From NCBI RefSeq assembly GCF_009769385.1, contig NZ_VKAB01000002.1:124001-188000 (forward strand): a stretch of DNA of 64,000 nt. The letters run 5' to 3'. Below are positions 8,640 to 17,407 of this stretch, piece by piece. This DNA comes from Saccharothrix deserti. Its GTDB lineage: Bacteria > Actinomycetota > Actinomycetes > Mycobacteriales > Pseudonocardiaceae. The position numbers and the translations under genes were made by a program. Within the stretch, counting starts at the first letter, position 1, and each line of letters starts with the position of its first letter. The notes below the pieces were generated by a model that saw only the letters and a program-made list of their open reading frames with translations, ran no database searches and was not told the DNA's origin.

Positions 8640-9697
8640 ACGTCGACTACGCCGTGGTCATCCCCACCGTCGGCCGGGACAGCCTGCGGGTGGTGCTCGA
8701 CGCGGTGGAGCGCGGTGACGGCCCGCCGCCGCGCGAGATCATCGTGGTGGACGACCGGCGTGATCCCGGACCGTTGCCGCCGACGCGCTGGGCCCGCGTG
8801 CTGCGCACCGGTGGCCGGGGCCCCGCCGCCGCGCGCAACGCCGGGTGGCGTGCGACGTGCTGCGAGTGGGTCGCGTTCCTGGACGACGACGTGGTGCCGG
8901 CGCACGACTGGAAGCTGCGGTTGGCCGACGACCTCGAACCGCTGGGACTCGACGTGGGCGCGTCGCAGGCGCGGATCATCGTGCCGCTGCCCGAGGACCG
9001 CAGGCCGACCGACTGGGAACGCGGCACGGCCGGGTTGGCGCACGCGCGGTGGATCACCGCGGACATGGCTTACCGGCGGGCCGCTCTCGTGCACGTCGGC
9101 GGGTTCGACGAACGTTTCCCGCGGGCTTACCGGGAGGACGCCGAACTGGCGTTGCGGGTGCAGGCGTACGGGTACCGGATCGTCACCGGTGATCGCGTGA
9201 CCACGCACCCGGTGCGCGAGGCGGGGTTCTTCGCCAGCCTGCGGCAGCAGCGCGGCAACGCCGACGACGCGTTGGTGCGGCGGCTGCTCGGGCCCGAGTG
9301 GCGTGAGCGGATCGGCGGCGCGCCCGGACGGTTGCCTCGGCACGCGGTCACCACCGCGTCCGGCGCACTTTCGGTCCTTTGTGGACTCCTCGGGTTGCGC
9401 AAGGCGGCATTGGCGTTCGGCGGCTTGTGGGCGGCGTCGACCGCGCGGTTCGCCTTCGAACGCATCGCGCCCGGCCCGCGCACACCGGACGAGGTGGCGA
9501 AGATGGTCGTCACCAGCATCGCCATCCCGCCCGCCGCGTGCGCGCACCGGTTGCGCGGCGAACTGCGCCACCGGTCCGTGCCCGTCGCGGGACGGCAGCG
9601 TCGCCGGGTGGTCCTCGTGGCCGACGCGCTGGACCGGTTGCGCACCCGGATCGACCCGCGGGCATCGGCCCGTGTTGTCGGGGCGGTGCGGCGATGA
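8636..9697 (+). CDS. Family 2 glycosyltransferase
   Basis: 353 aa. GT-A motifs: VVIPTVGRDSL at 6-16, IIVVDDRR, GPAAARNAGW and the catalytic-metal motif AFLDDDVVPAHDW near residue 80. GGFDERFPRAYREDAELALR is the typical acceptor/ED region of GT2 enzymes. After the catalytic core comes a moderately hydrophobic segment (SGALSVLCGLLGL, AALAFGGLWAAS) that could associate with membrane. It overlaps both neighbours by four bases (ATGA), so it is co-translated with the carbamoyltransferase and the GT9 gene. Confidence 0.88.
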   Translation: MNVDYAVVIPTVGRDSLRVVLDAVERGDGPPPREIIVVDDRRDPGPLPPTRWARVLRTGGRGPAAARNAGWRATCCEWVAFLDDDVVPAHDWKLRLADDLEPLGLDVGASQARIIVPLPEDRRPTDWERGTAGLAHARWITADMAYRRAALVHVGGFDERFPRAYREDAELALRVQAYGYRIVTGDRVTTHPVREAGFFASLRQQRGNADDALVRRLLGPEWRERIGGAPGRLPRHAVTTASGALSVLCGLLGLRKAALAFGGLWAASTARFAFERIAPGPRTPDEVAKMVVTSIAIPPAACAHRLRGELRHRSVPVAGRQRRRVVLVADALDRLRTRIDPRASARVVGAVRR

Positions 9698-10584
9698 GGG
9701 TCCTGGTGCTGCGCGCGCTCGGTCTCGGCGACCTGCTGACGGCCGTGCCGGCGCTGCGCGGGTTGCGCCGCGCGCTCCCGGACGCCGAGATCACCCTGGC
9801 CGCGCCCGGCTGGCTGGCCGACGCGGTGGACCGGATCGACGCGGTCGACCGGCTGCTGCCCACCGAAGGGCTCGTGCCGATCGACTACGACTCGCCGGAC
9901 CTCGCGGTCAACCTGCACGGACGTGGCCAGCGGAGCACCGAGCTGCTGCGCGCCACCCGGCCCGCCCGGCTGATCACGCACGGCCCGCACGTGCCGTGGC
10001 CCGCGCGGCAGCACGAGGTGCTGCGGTGGTGCCGGCTGCTGGCGCAGTTCGGCATCGCCTGCGACCCGGCCGACCTGCGCCTGCCGCCGTTGCCGCGCAC
10101 CGGCGCGATCGTCGTGCACCCCGGCGCCAGCCACGCCGCCCGCCGTTGGCCGGCCGCGCGGTTCGCGGCGGTGGTGCGTGCGCTGGGGCCGAGCGTGGTG
10201 GTGACCGGCAGTCCCACCGAGGCCCCGCTGGTCCGTGCGGTGGCGCAGGGGCGCACGCGGATGGGCGATCTGGCCGGGTTGATGGACCTGGTGGCGGGCG
10301 CACGGCTCGTCGTCTGCGGCGACACGGGCGTGGCCCACGTCGCCACCGCTTACGGCACGCCGTCGGTGGTGCTGTTCGGGCCGGTGTCGCCCGCCGAGTG
10401 GGGGCCCAGATCGGGGCCGCACCGGGTGCTGTGGCGCGGGACGACCGGTGACACGTTCGCCGACCGGCCCGATCCGGGACTGCTCGGGATCACCGTGGAC
10501 GAGGTGTTGGAGGCCGCGCGATCGCTGCTGGGAGGTGGACCGTGTCCAGGATCGGCGTCATCGGCGCGGGTTATGTCGGGCTGA
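9694..10584 (+). CDS. Family 9 glycosyltransferase (heptosyltransferase-like)
   Basis: 296 aa. Starts MRVLVLRALGLGDLLTAVPALRGLRR, the classical GT9 N-terminus. VVHPGASHAARRWP near 140 and CGDTGVAHVATAYGTPSV near 208 form the nucleotide-sugar binding site of ADP-heptose:LPS heptosyltransferases. The organism is Gram-positive, so LPS is not the acceptor; a heptose or other sugar in a surface or secreted glycan is more likely. A second GT9 gene sits at 35709-36701 beside heptose-activation genes. The last 14 codons overlap the start of ugd. Confidence 0.87.
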   Translation: MRVLVLRALGLGDLLTAVPALRGLRRALPDAEITLAAPGWLADAVDRIDAVDRLLPTEGLVPIDYDSPDLAVNLHGRGQRSTELLRATRPARLITHGPHVPWPARQHEVLRWCRLLAQFGIACDPADLRLPPLPRTGAIVVHPGASHAARRWPAARFAAVVRALGPSVVVTGSPTEAPLVRAVAQGRTRMGDLAGLMDLVAGARLVVCGDTGVAHVATAYGTPSVVLFGPVSPAEWGPRSGPHRVLWRGTTGDTFADRPDPGLLGITVDEVLEAARSLLGGGPCPGSASSARVMSG

Positions 10585-11813
10585 CCACCGCCGCCTGCTT
10601 CGCGCGGCTCGGCCACACCGTCGTGTGCGCGGACGTGGACGAGGCGAAGGTCGAGGCGCTCGGCCGCGCGGAGGTCGGCGCGCACGAGCCGGGGTTGGCG
10701 GAGCTGGTCGCGGAGGGGTTGCGGGCCAGGCGGTTGCGGTTCGTGCCCGGGAACGCGGAAGCTCTGTCCGAAGTGGACTTCGTGTTCCTGTGCGTGCCCA
10801 CGCCGACCGGTGCGGACGGTGCGGCCGATCTCACCGCGGTGCACGCCGTGCTGCGTGAGGCTCGGGACGCGGTCGCGCCCGGCTGCGTGCTGGTGATCAA
10901 GTCGACCGTGCCGGCCGGGACGACGGAACGGGTGGCCGCGCTGGTGGGGCGGCCGGACGTGCAGGTCGTGTCCAATCCGGAGTTCCTGCGTGAAGGCCAT
11001 GCGGTGGAAGACTTCCTGCGGCCACAGCGGGTCGTGGTCGGTGCGGAGGTCGAGGAGGCCGCGCGCCGGGTGGTGGCGCTGTACGAGGGCACGGGCGCGC
11101 CGACGCTCGTCACCGGGAGCGCGAGCGCGGAGCTGGTGAAGTACGCGAGCAACTGCTTCCTGGCGATGAAATTGTCGTACGTGAACAGCCTGGCCGAGTT
11201 GTGCGAGCACGTCGGGGCGGACATCGCGGACGTGACCGAGGGGATGCGGCTGGACGACCGGATCGGGGCGTCGTTCCTCGAACCGGGGCCGGGCTGGGGC
11301 GGTTCGTGCTTCCCGAAGGACACCAGGGCGCTGCTGTCCACGGCGGAGAAGGCCGACGTCGACTTCCCGTTGCTGCGCGCGACCATCGGCACGAACGGTC
11401 ACCAGGCGCACCGGGTGGTGGCGATGGTGCGCGAAGCGGTGGGAGGTTCGCTGGACGGCGTCCGGCTCGGTCTGCTGGGGCTGACGTTCAAGGCGGGCAC
11501 CGACGACCTGCGCGACTCCCCCGCCCTGGCGGTGGCCGCGCTCCTCGCGGAGGAAGGCGCGCGGCTCACCGGCTACGACCCGTGCGTGGAAGCCGATTGC
11601 GGGCCGGTGACGGTGCTCGACTCGCCCGAGGCGGTGGCCGAGGGCGTCGACGGGCTGGTGGTGCTGACGGAGTGGCCGGAGTTCGCCGAGCTGGACTGGC
11701 CCAACGTGGCCGCCGCCATGAGCCACCAGGTCATCGTCGACACCCGCAACCTGCTGCCGGGTGACAAGGTGACCGAGGCCGGTTTCCGCCTCGTCTCGCT
11801 GGGCCGCGGGTGA
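10542..11813 (+). CDS. ugd: UDP-glucose 6-dehydrogenase
   Basis: 423 aa from GTG 10542, preceded by GGAGGTGG. NAD-binding IGVIGAGYVGL at 4-14, VPTPTGADG substrate loop, IKSTVPAGTT, SNPEFLREG, ELVKYASNCFLAMKLSYVN, and the catalytic nucleophile C256 in GWGGSCFPKD. C-terminal GLTFKAGTDDLRDSP is the UDP-binding signature. The enzyme oxidises UDP-glucose twice to UDP-glucuronate in the cytoplasm. Paired with the UDP-xylose synthase at 6035 it gives UDP-xylose. It overlaps the GT9 gene by 43 bp in another frame and is the last gene of the operon. Confidence 0.92.
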   Translation: MSRIGVIGAGYVGLTTAACFARLGHTVVCADVDEAKVEALGRAEVGAHEPGLAELVAEGLRARRLRFVPGNAEALSEVDFVFLCVPTPTGADGAADLTAVHAVLREARDAVAPGCVLVIKSTVPAGTTERVAALVGRPDVQVVSNPEFLREGHAVEDFLRPQRVVVGAEVEEAARRVVALYEGTGAPTLVTGSASAELVKYASNCFLAMKLSYVNSLAELCEHVGADIADVTEGMRLDDRIGASFLEPGPGWGGSCFPKDTRALLSTAEKADVDFPLLRATIGTNGHQAHRVVAMVREAVGGSLDGVRLGLLGLTFKAGTDDLRDSPALAVAALLAEEGARLTGYDPCVEADCGPVTVLDSPEAVAEGVDGLVVLTEWPEFAELDWPNVAAAMSHQVIVDTRNLLPGDKVTEAGFRLVSLGRG

Positions 11814-11826
11814 CTCCTGGACCCGG

Positions 11827-12531
11827 CTACCCGCGCGGGTCCCAGCGGAAGAAGCGGACGGACAGTGCCGTGGCCGCGGCGATCCAGGCGGCTGTGGAGA
11901 GCATCGCCAGGCCGATCCGTTCAGTGGGGCCGCCCCATGCCGCCTGGATCAGGGTGCCCAGGCCGCTGCCCGGCAACAGGAGCACCCGGACGTCCGGCAC
12001 GCCGTCCGTCGAGATCAGGCCACCCACGACCATGGCGAAGAAGAACGGGGCCGTGGTGATCTGGGCGAGCTCGGCGGTGCCGGTGAGGCCACTGGTGCAC
12101 ACGCCCGCCGCGCAGCTGATCGCGGCGCCGCCCACCAGAGCCAGGGCCAGCAGGTCCGGACGTGCCGGCATCGGGGCGCCGGCCGCCACGCTGATGCCCA
12201 GCAGCACCAACGCCTGCGCCAAACCGAGCACCACGACGGGCAGCAGGATGCCGGTCAGGACCACCACGTCCGACGCCGCGCCCGTCCGCAGCCGTTTCAG
12301 GTACAGGTCCTGCCGTCGGGCGGTCAACGCGGTCGTCACGGTCACGTACACGGTGAAACCGAACGAGAACATCAGCTGGAGCGTGACGATCACCGTCCAG
12401 CCGCCCTCCTCGCCGTTCATCGTGAACGCGAAGAACATCCCCGCCGCCAACGGCATCAGCACGGCCAACGTGGCGGCGGTCCGGTTGCGCAGCAGGAGCT
12501 TCAGCTCGGCCACGCCCAGTGCGGCGATCAT
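11827..12531 (-). CDS. ABC-2 type transporter permease
   Basis: 234 aa from ATG 12531. About six hydrophobic segments, among them TLAVLMPLAAGMFFAF, VVVLTGILLPVVVLGLAQAL, LLALALVGGAAISCAAGV and MLSTAAWIAAATALSV, with a cytoplasmic loop TARRQDLYLKRLRTG. It forms an exporter with the ATPase encoded immediately upstream; the junction is a four-base ATGA overlap. The substrate is unknown. A divergent two-component system next door suggests induction by a membrane-active compound or lipid stress. Confidence 0.85.
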   Translation of the reverse strand: MIAALGVAELKLLLRNRTAATLAVLMPLAAGMFFAFTMNGEEGGWTVIVTLQLMFSFGFTVYVTVTTALTARRQDLYLKRLRTGAASDVVVLTGILLPVVVLGLAQALVLLGISVAAGAPMPARPDLLALALVGGAAISCAAGVCTSGLTGTAELAQITTAPFFFAMVVGGLISTDGVPDVRVLLLPGSGLGTLIQAAWGGPTERIGLAMLSTAAWIAAATALSVRFFRWDPRG

Positions 12532-13451
12532 GCGGCCACGACCTCCTTGCCCGTCCGCGCACTGTGGAACACGTCCTCCAGGGACGCGTGATTCGCCCTG
12601 ATCCGCCCCAACCGCAGCCCTTCCCGCCGCGCCCACCCGAGCAGCACGGCGAGGTCGTCCTGCAACTCGGCGGTCCGCACCTCGACCCGACCGGACGGCC
12701 GGTGCACCACGTCACCGGCCAACATCGGCAGCGCGGTGACGTCGAGCCGACCCGGCAGGTCGAACGAGATCCGCGCGGGCTGGGCGGCGAGCACGTCCAC
12801 CAACGCCCCGGACACCGCGACCACGCCCTCGTGCATGATCGCCAGCCGGTGCGCGAGCGACTCGGCCTCTTCCAGGTAGTGCGTGGTCAGCACGATGGTC
12901 GTGCCGTCGCCCAGCAGCCCGCGCACCACCTCCCACGTGCGCTGCCGCGACTCCGGGTCCAACCCGGTGGTCGGCTCGTCCAGGAACAGCACCTCGGGCC
13001 TGCCGAGCACGGCCAGGGCGAGGTCCAGCCGACGCCGCTCACCGCCGGACAGCTGCTTGATCCGCACGTCGCGCCGGTGCGCCAGGTCCAGTCGCTCCAG
13101 CACGTCCTCGGTGGCACGCCGACCGCTCGTGACGCCCCACAGCCGCACCATCTCCCGCGCCGTCAGGTCGGCCGGGAACCCGCTGTCCTGGAGCATGATC
13201 CCGGTCCGCGCACGCAGCGCCGCCCGCTCGCGCCAAGGGTCCACGCCCATCACCCGCACGGTCCCGGCGAAGGGCGCGCGCAGCCCCTCCAACGTCTCCA
13301 TGGTCGTCGTCTTGCCCGCGCCGTTGGTGCCGAGGAGCGCGAACAGCTCCCCCTCCAAGACCTCGAAATCGACACCGCGCACGGCCTCGAAATCGCCGTA
13401 GCGGCACCTCAGGCCCGCCACCTCGATCACCGGTTTTCTCATGGTCACCAT
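12528..13451 (-). CDS. ABC transporter ATP-binding protein
   Basis: About 307 aa. Walker A GTNGAGKTT at 41-49, Q-loop MLQDS, signature LSGGERRR at 134-141, Walker B VLFLDEP at 154-160 and the switch His in LTTHYLEEAE. The C-terminal extension of about 80 residues is typical of drug- or lipid-exporter ATPases of the DrrA/CcmA group. Start could be ATG 13451 or ATG 13442; neither has a clear ribosome-binding site. It energises the permease at 11827. Confidence 0.9.
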   Translation of the reverse strand: MVTMRKPVIEVAGLRCRYGDFEAVRGVDFEVLEGELFALLGTNGAGKTTTMETLEGLRAPFAGTVRVMGVDPWRERAALRARTGIMLQDSGFPADLTAREMVRLWGVTSGRRATEDVLERLDLAHRRDVRIKQLSGGERRRLDLALAVLGRPEVLFLDEPTTGLDPESRQRTWEVVRGLLGDGTTIVLTTHYLEEAESLAHRLAIMHEGVVAVSGALVDVLAAQPARISFDLPGRLDVTALPMLAGDVVHRPSGRVEVRTAELQDDLAVLLGWARREGLRLGRIRANHASLEDVFHSARTGKEVVAA

Positions 13452-13501
13452 GCTGGTCGGGGGCGCCTCCGACCCCCAGTGCCGTCGCGCACCGGTTCAC
13501 G

Positions 13502-13513
13502 TGACAGATGTCA
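13502..13513. promoter_or_regulatory. Candidate operator between ABC exporter and two-component genes
   Basis: Perfect palindrome TGACAGATGTCA in the 100-bp divergent region. A -10-like TAGATT at 13539-13544 sits 7 nt before the GTG of the histidine kinase, which suggests a leaderless transcript. The palindrome would lie in the -40 region of that promoter, a suitable place for the response regulator to bind. This is inference from position only. Confidence 0.35.
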
Positions 13514-13551
13514 GCAGACAGCCGTGTGATCCGACTCGTAGATTCCCCCCT

Positions 13552-14682
13552 GTGACACCCCTGAGCAGGTTGCGGCGCTACACGTGGTGGTCGGTGGTCG
13601 CCGGCGGCGTGGTCGTCGGCCTCGGTACCGGGCTCGACCTGTTCACCCACGACTACGGCCTGGTCAAGTCGCTGCTGGTGGCCTCGGCGGTGGCCGTGGT
13701 GATCGTCCAGCACACCCGCTACCTGCACCAGGCCATGGGCGGGCTGGGGCGCGGTGACCACCGGCCGTGGGAGCACGGGGCGACGTTCGCGGTGGCGTTG
13801 GCGGCGTGGGCGGCGATGAGCGCCGGCGGCGGGTTCGTGTTCGGTTGGGCCATGCTGCCCGCACTGGTGGTCGCGCACGTGGGCGCGCTGTTGCCGGCGC
13901 GCAGCCGGTGGCCGGTCGTGGTGGTGATGACGGCGCTCGCCGTCGCGGTCGGCGGCCTGTTCGGCGGCGCGGACGCCGGTCCGGCGATGGTCCTGGCCGC
14001 GACGATGATCATCGCGCTGGTGTTCGCCGACCTGATCCAGCTGTGGATCTGGCAGCTGGTGGTGCAGCAGGAGCAGGGGCGCAAGACCGCCGAGGCGCTG
14101 GCCGTGGCCGAGGAGCGGCTGAGGTTCGCCGCCGACCTGCACGACATCCAGGGCCACCACCTGCAGGCCATCGCGTTGAAGGGCGAGCTGGCGCAGCGGC
14201 TGATCGGCCGGGACGACGACATGGCCCGGCAGCACGCGGGCGAGGTGGCCGAGCTGGCGCGGACCGCGTTGCGGGAGACGCGGGACGTGGTGCAGGGCTA
14301 CCGGCGGGCGAGCCTGGGCACGGAGATCACCAACGCGGTGGGCGTGCTGCGGGCGGCGGACATCGACACGGTGGTCGAGGGTGACGCGGTGGACGTGCCG
14401 CCGCCGTTGCAGCCGCTGTTCGGCGCGCTGGTGCGGGAGGGCACGACGAACGTGCTGCGGCACAGCCGGGCCCGGCGCTGCGACGTGAAGATCACCGTGG
14501 CCGACGGCCAGGTGTGCGTGCGGCTGCGCAACGACGGCGTGCGGGTGGACGACGTCGGCGAGGCGGGCGCCGGGCTGGCCGGGCTGCGGGAGCGGTTCGC
14601 CACCGTCGGCGGGCGGGTCGAGGCGGGTCCGGCGGGCGCGGACGGGTTCGAGCTGGTCGGCCGGGCCGGGGTGGGCCGGTGA
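13552..14682 (+). CDS. Sensor histidine kinase (DesK/NarX-type, HisKA_3)
   Basis: 376 aa from GTG 13552. Five or so N-terminal transmembrane segments (about residues 12-165) form a sensor without a large extracellular domain. The HisKA_3 box FAADLHDIQGHHLQ carries H197 as phosphorylation site. HATPase_c motifs follow: REGTTNVLRHSRA (N box), RLRNDG (G1) and GAGLAGLRERF (G2). The kinase phosphorylates the response regulator encoded next, with a GTGA overlap. The arrangement with a divergent ABC exporter resembles DesKR/LiaSR-like envelope-sensing systems. Confidence 0.9.
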   Translation: MTPLSRLRRYTWWSVVAGGVVVGLGTGLDLFTHDYGLVKSLLVASAVAVVIVQHTRYLHQAMGGLGRGDHRPWEHGATFAVALAAWAAMSAGGGFVFGWAMLPALVVAHVGALLPARSRWPVVVVMTALAVAVGGLFGGADAGPAMVLAATMIIALVFADLIQLWIWQLVVQQEQGRKTAEALAVAEERLRFAADLHDIQGHHLQAIALKGELAQRLIGRDDDMARQHAGEVAELARTALRETRDVVQGYRRASLGTEITNAVGVLRAADIDTVVEGDAVDVPPPLQPLFGALVREGTTNVLRHSRARRCDVKITVADGQVCVRLRNDGVRVDDVGEAGAGLAGLRERFATVGGRVEAGPAGADGFELVGRAGVGR

Positions 14683-15281
14683 TCCGCGTGGTGCTGGCCG
14701 ACGACGAGGACCTGATCAGGGGCGCGCTGGCCGCGTTGCTGGAGCTGGAGGAGGACATCACGGTGGTCGCGCTGGCCGGTGACGGCGACGCGGCGGTCGC
14801 GGCGGTCCGCGAGCACCGGCCGGACATCGCCGTGTTCGACCTGGAGATGCCGGGTCGGGACGGTGTGCTCGCGGCCGAGGCGGTGCGCGAGCTGGACGGG
14901 GTCGCGGTGGTCATCGTGACCCGGCACGCGCGGCCCGGCGTGCTGCGGCGGGCGTTGAGCGCGGGTGTGCGGGGGTTCGTGCCGAAGACGACGCCGGCCG
15001 CGCAGCTCGCCTCGATCCTGCGCGACGTGCACGCGGGCCGCCGGTACGTGGACTCCGAGATCGCCGCCGCCGCGCTGACCGAGGGCGCGTGCCCGCTGAC
15101 CACCCGCGAGCTTGACGTGCTGCGGTACGCGCTCAAGGGCGGCACGGTGGCCACGATCGCCGGCGAGGCGCACCTGGCCGCGGGCACCGTGCGCAACTAC
15201 CTGTCGTCGGCGATGACGAAGCTGGGCGTGAGCACCCGTTACGAGGCAGCGCGGTTGGCCTGGGACGAGGGTTGGATCTGA
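14679..15281 (+). CDS. NarL/FixJ-family response regulator
   Basis: 200 aa from GTG 14679. Receiver domain: acidic pocket ADDED at 7-11, phospho-acceptor D54 in VFDLEMPG, and K103 in FVPKTT. C-terminal LuxR-type HTH runs from about 135 to 195 (LTTRELDVLRYALKGG, HLAAGTVRNYLSSAMTKLGV). It is the partner of the preceding kinase and probably regulates the divergent ABC exporter. Its last 43 bp overlap the convergent aldehyde dehydrogenase gene. Confidence 0.92.
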   Translation: MIRVVLADDEDLIRGALAALLELEEDITVVALAGDGDAAVAAVREHRPDIAVFDLEMPGRDGVLAAEAVRELDGVAVVIVTRHARPGVLRRALSAGVRGFVPKTTPAAQLASILRDVHAGRRYVDSEIAAAALTEGACPLTTRELDVLRYALKGGTVATIAGEAHLAAGTVRNYLSSAMTKLGVSTRYEAARLAWDEGWI

Positions 15282-16633
15282 CCCACGTGGACGACCTTCA
15301 CGGTCGTCATCTCGTCCAGCAGCTCGGGCCCGTAGCCGAACCCGGTGCCGGACATCCGGCGCGGCTGCGCGGCCCCGCCGGGTGCGCCGCCGAACACCGA
15401 GTTGACCTTCACCGTGCCCACCGGCAGCGCCCGCCACGCCTGCTGCGCGTGCGCCATCGACGCGGTGAGCACGGTCGCGGCCAGGCCGTGCTCGTCCACG
15501 CACGCCTCGGCCAGGCCCTCCTCGAACGACGGCACCACGCGCACCGGCGCGACCGGGCCGAACGTCTCCTCCCGCATCACGCGCATGTCGGGCGTGCAGT
15601 GGTTGAGCACGGTCGCCGGGTAGTACGCGCCCTCGCGCTCCGGGACCTCGCCGCCGACCAAGGGCTCCGCGCCGTCCGCCACCGCCTCGGCCACGTGCGC
15701 GTGCACGTGTTCCCGCAGCCGGACGTCCACCAGCGGCTGCGGGTCGGTGTTCCAGCGGCGCGCCTCGTCGCACAGCGCGGCCAGGAACTGCTCGGCCACG
15801 GCCTGGTGCACGAAGATCCGCTCCACCGACGTGCACAGCTGCCCGGCGTTGGTGAACGCGCCCAGCGCCGCCTGCCCGGCCGCCCACACCGGGTCGACGT
15901 CCGCGTCGACCAGCAGCGGGTCGTTGCCGCCGTTCTCCAGCAGCGCCTTCGCGCCGGTCGCGGCGCACGCGGCGGCGATCGAACGGCCGGTCGCCGTGCC
16001 GCCGACGTGCGCGACGAGGTCGACGTGCGGTGACGAGGCCAGCGTCGCGCCGACCGCACCGCCGCCGGTCAGGCTCTGCAGCACGCCCGGCGGGAAGTGG
16101 TCGACCATGAGCTGCGCGAGCAGCACGCCGGTGTGCGGGCAGCGTTCACTGGGCTTGTGCACCACGGCGTTGCCGGTCACCAGGGCCGCGCCGAGCAGCC
16201 CGCAGGACACGGCCACCGGGTCGTTCCACGGGGTCAGCACGACCACCACGCCGCGCGGTTCGGGGACCATGAAGTCCGCCGCGTCGTACGCGCCGAGCAG
16301 CGACCGGCCACGGTGGACCGGACCCAGCTCCGCGTACTGCTCCAACGTGGACACGCCGGCCAGCACACCGTCCCGCGCGGACGCGAACGAGCGGCCGGTC
16401 TCCGAGCGCACCACGTTCGCCAGGTCGTTCGCCTGGGCCCGGATCGACGCCGCCGCGGCTTTGAGCGCGGTGCCGCGTTCGGTGGCGGGTGTGGCGGCCC
16501 AGCCGGGCTGCGCCTCACGTGCGGTGAGCACCGAGCCGGCCACGTCCTCGTCCGTGGCGACGGGCAGCCAGCCGATCAGCTGGCCGTCGACCGGGCTGTG
16601 GACGTCGAGTGCTTCGACACGCATGTCCGTCAT
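15239..16633 (-). CDS. Aldehyde dehydrogenase (succinate-semialdehyde/benzaldehyde dehydrogenase-like)
   Basis: 464 aa from ATG 16633. NAD(P)+-dependent, cytoplasmic oxidation of an aldehyde to the acid. Active site: E233 in ALLENGGNDP and nucleophile C267 in NAGQLCTS; cofactor motif TPWNDPVAVSCG; C-terminal EETFGPVAPV. It lacks nothing obvious compared with the family's usual 450-480 residues. AAAGGGG lies upstream of the start. Transcribed alone. It could serve an aromatic or amine degradation route, but no pathway neighbour fixes the substrate. Confidence 0.88.
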   Translation of the reverse strand: MTDMRVEALDVHSPVDGQLIGWLPVATDEDVAGSVLTAREAQPGWAATPATERGTALKAAAASIRAQANDLANVVRSETGRSFASARDGVLAGVSTLEQYAELGPVHRGRSLLGAYDAADFMVPEPRGVVVVLTPWNDPVAVSCGLLGAALVTGNAVVHKPSERCPHTGVLLAQLMVDHFPPGVLQSLTGGGAVGATLASSPHVDLVAHVGGTATGRSIAAACAATGAKALLENGGNDPLLVDADVDPVWAAGQAALGAFTNAGQLCTSVERIFVHQAVAEQFLAALCDEARRWNTDPQPLVDVRLREHVHAHVAEAVADGAEPLVGGEVPEREGAYYPATVLNHCTPDMRVMREETFGPVAPVRVVPSFEEGLAEACVDEHGLAATVLTASMAHAQQAWRALPVGTVKVNSVFGGAPGGAAQPRRMSGTGFGYGPELLDEMTTVKVVHVGQIQPSSQANRAAS

Positions 16634-16694
16634 GGCCACCGGGTACCCCTTTGTCCGAGGTGAAACCCGAGGCGAAGCCCCGAGGAGGAGAGCC

Positions 16695-17090
16695 ATGCCC
16701 GGACGCGAGGAGTTGCCCAGCACGATCGCCCGCTCGTCGAAGAAGGCCCAGCGGACGTGGATCAAGGCGCACGACTCGGCCGTGGAGACCTACGGTGAGG
16801 GCCAGCGGTCGCACCGCACCGCGTTCGCCGCGCTGAAGCACTCGTTCGAGAAGGTCGGCGACCACTGGGAGCCGAAGCAGAGCAAGGGACCGTCGGACGA
16901 GCAGGCCGCGCGCAGCACGCCCAAGCCGGGCAAGACCGCGGGCGGCGTGGACGCCAACGCCGGCAAGGAGCACCTCTACGACCTGGCCAAGGAGCTCGGC
17001 GTGGCCGGCCGGTCGAGCATGACCAAGCAGCAGCTGGTCGAGGCGATCGACAAGGCCAACAACCGCAAGACCGCCAAGGCCCGTTCCTAG
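16695..17090 (+). CDS. ChaB family protein with C-terminal Rho_N/SAP-like domain
   Basis: 131 aa from ATG 16695, with a strong GAGGAGGAG ribosome-binding site. Residues 1-60 match ChaB (LPSTIARSSKKAQRTWIKAHDSA, HRTAFAALKHSFEKVGDHW). A Lys/Pro-rich linker leads to residues about 96-125 (LYDLAKELGVAGRSSMTKQQLVEAI), a Rho N-terminal/SAP-like helical module found in nucleic-acid-binding proteins. ChaB was named for cation transport regulation in E. coli; in actinobacteria the molecular role is unknown. Divergent from the aldehyde dehydrogenase gene by 61 bp. Confidence 0.88.
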   Translation: MPGREELPSTIARSSKKAQRTWIKAHDSAVETYGEGQRSHRTAFAALKHSFEKVGDHWEPKQSKGPSDEQAARSTPKPGKTAGGVDANAGKEHLYDLAKELGVAGRSSMTKQQLVEAIDKANNRKTAKARS

Positions 17091-17407
17091 TATCCACGAG
17101 TTGGCGATCCGGCGGCGACAGGCGCGCCATCGTCACCGCGGCAGCCGGCACGCTGTCCGCCGCAGCCCTGACCGCCTACCTGGTCAGGGCCGTCACCCTG
17201 CGGTTGCCGGCGAGCGAGCAGGTGTTGGACGGTGACGAACGCCGTCGGTTGATCGCCACCTGGCACCGCGGCGACCTGGCCCGCCTGCCGGCCCTCGGCG
17301 TAGCGGCGTCCGCCCTGCGCGGGGCTGCCCGCACGGCCGACGCGGTTCAGCGCCGTGCAAGGCTCGAGCCACCGCCGGTCGGTGCGGAGTTGACCGTCAC
17401 GACGTGA
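17090..17407 (+). pseudogene. Short basic protein family, copy 1, without a usable start
   Basis: In the frame of 17090 the translation reads VSTSWRSGGDRRAIVTAAAG, then a hydrophobic stretch, then VRAVTLRL, DERRRLIATWHRGDLARLPA and on to a stop at 17405. The natural-looking first codon is GTA at 17090 where GTG would be expected, and the only listed start is a TTG deep inside (17204). A second, shorter copy of the same family lies at 26600-26808. The C-terminal half (DExRRLxxxWHRGxxARLPAL) is shared. It could still be expressed from a non-canonical start. Function unknown; one predicted membrane segment. Confidence 0.5.
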
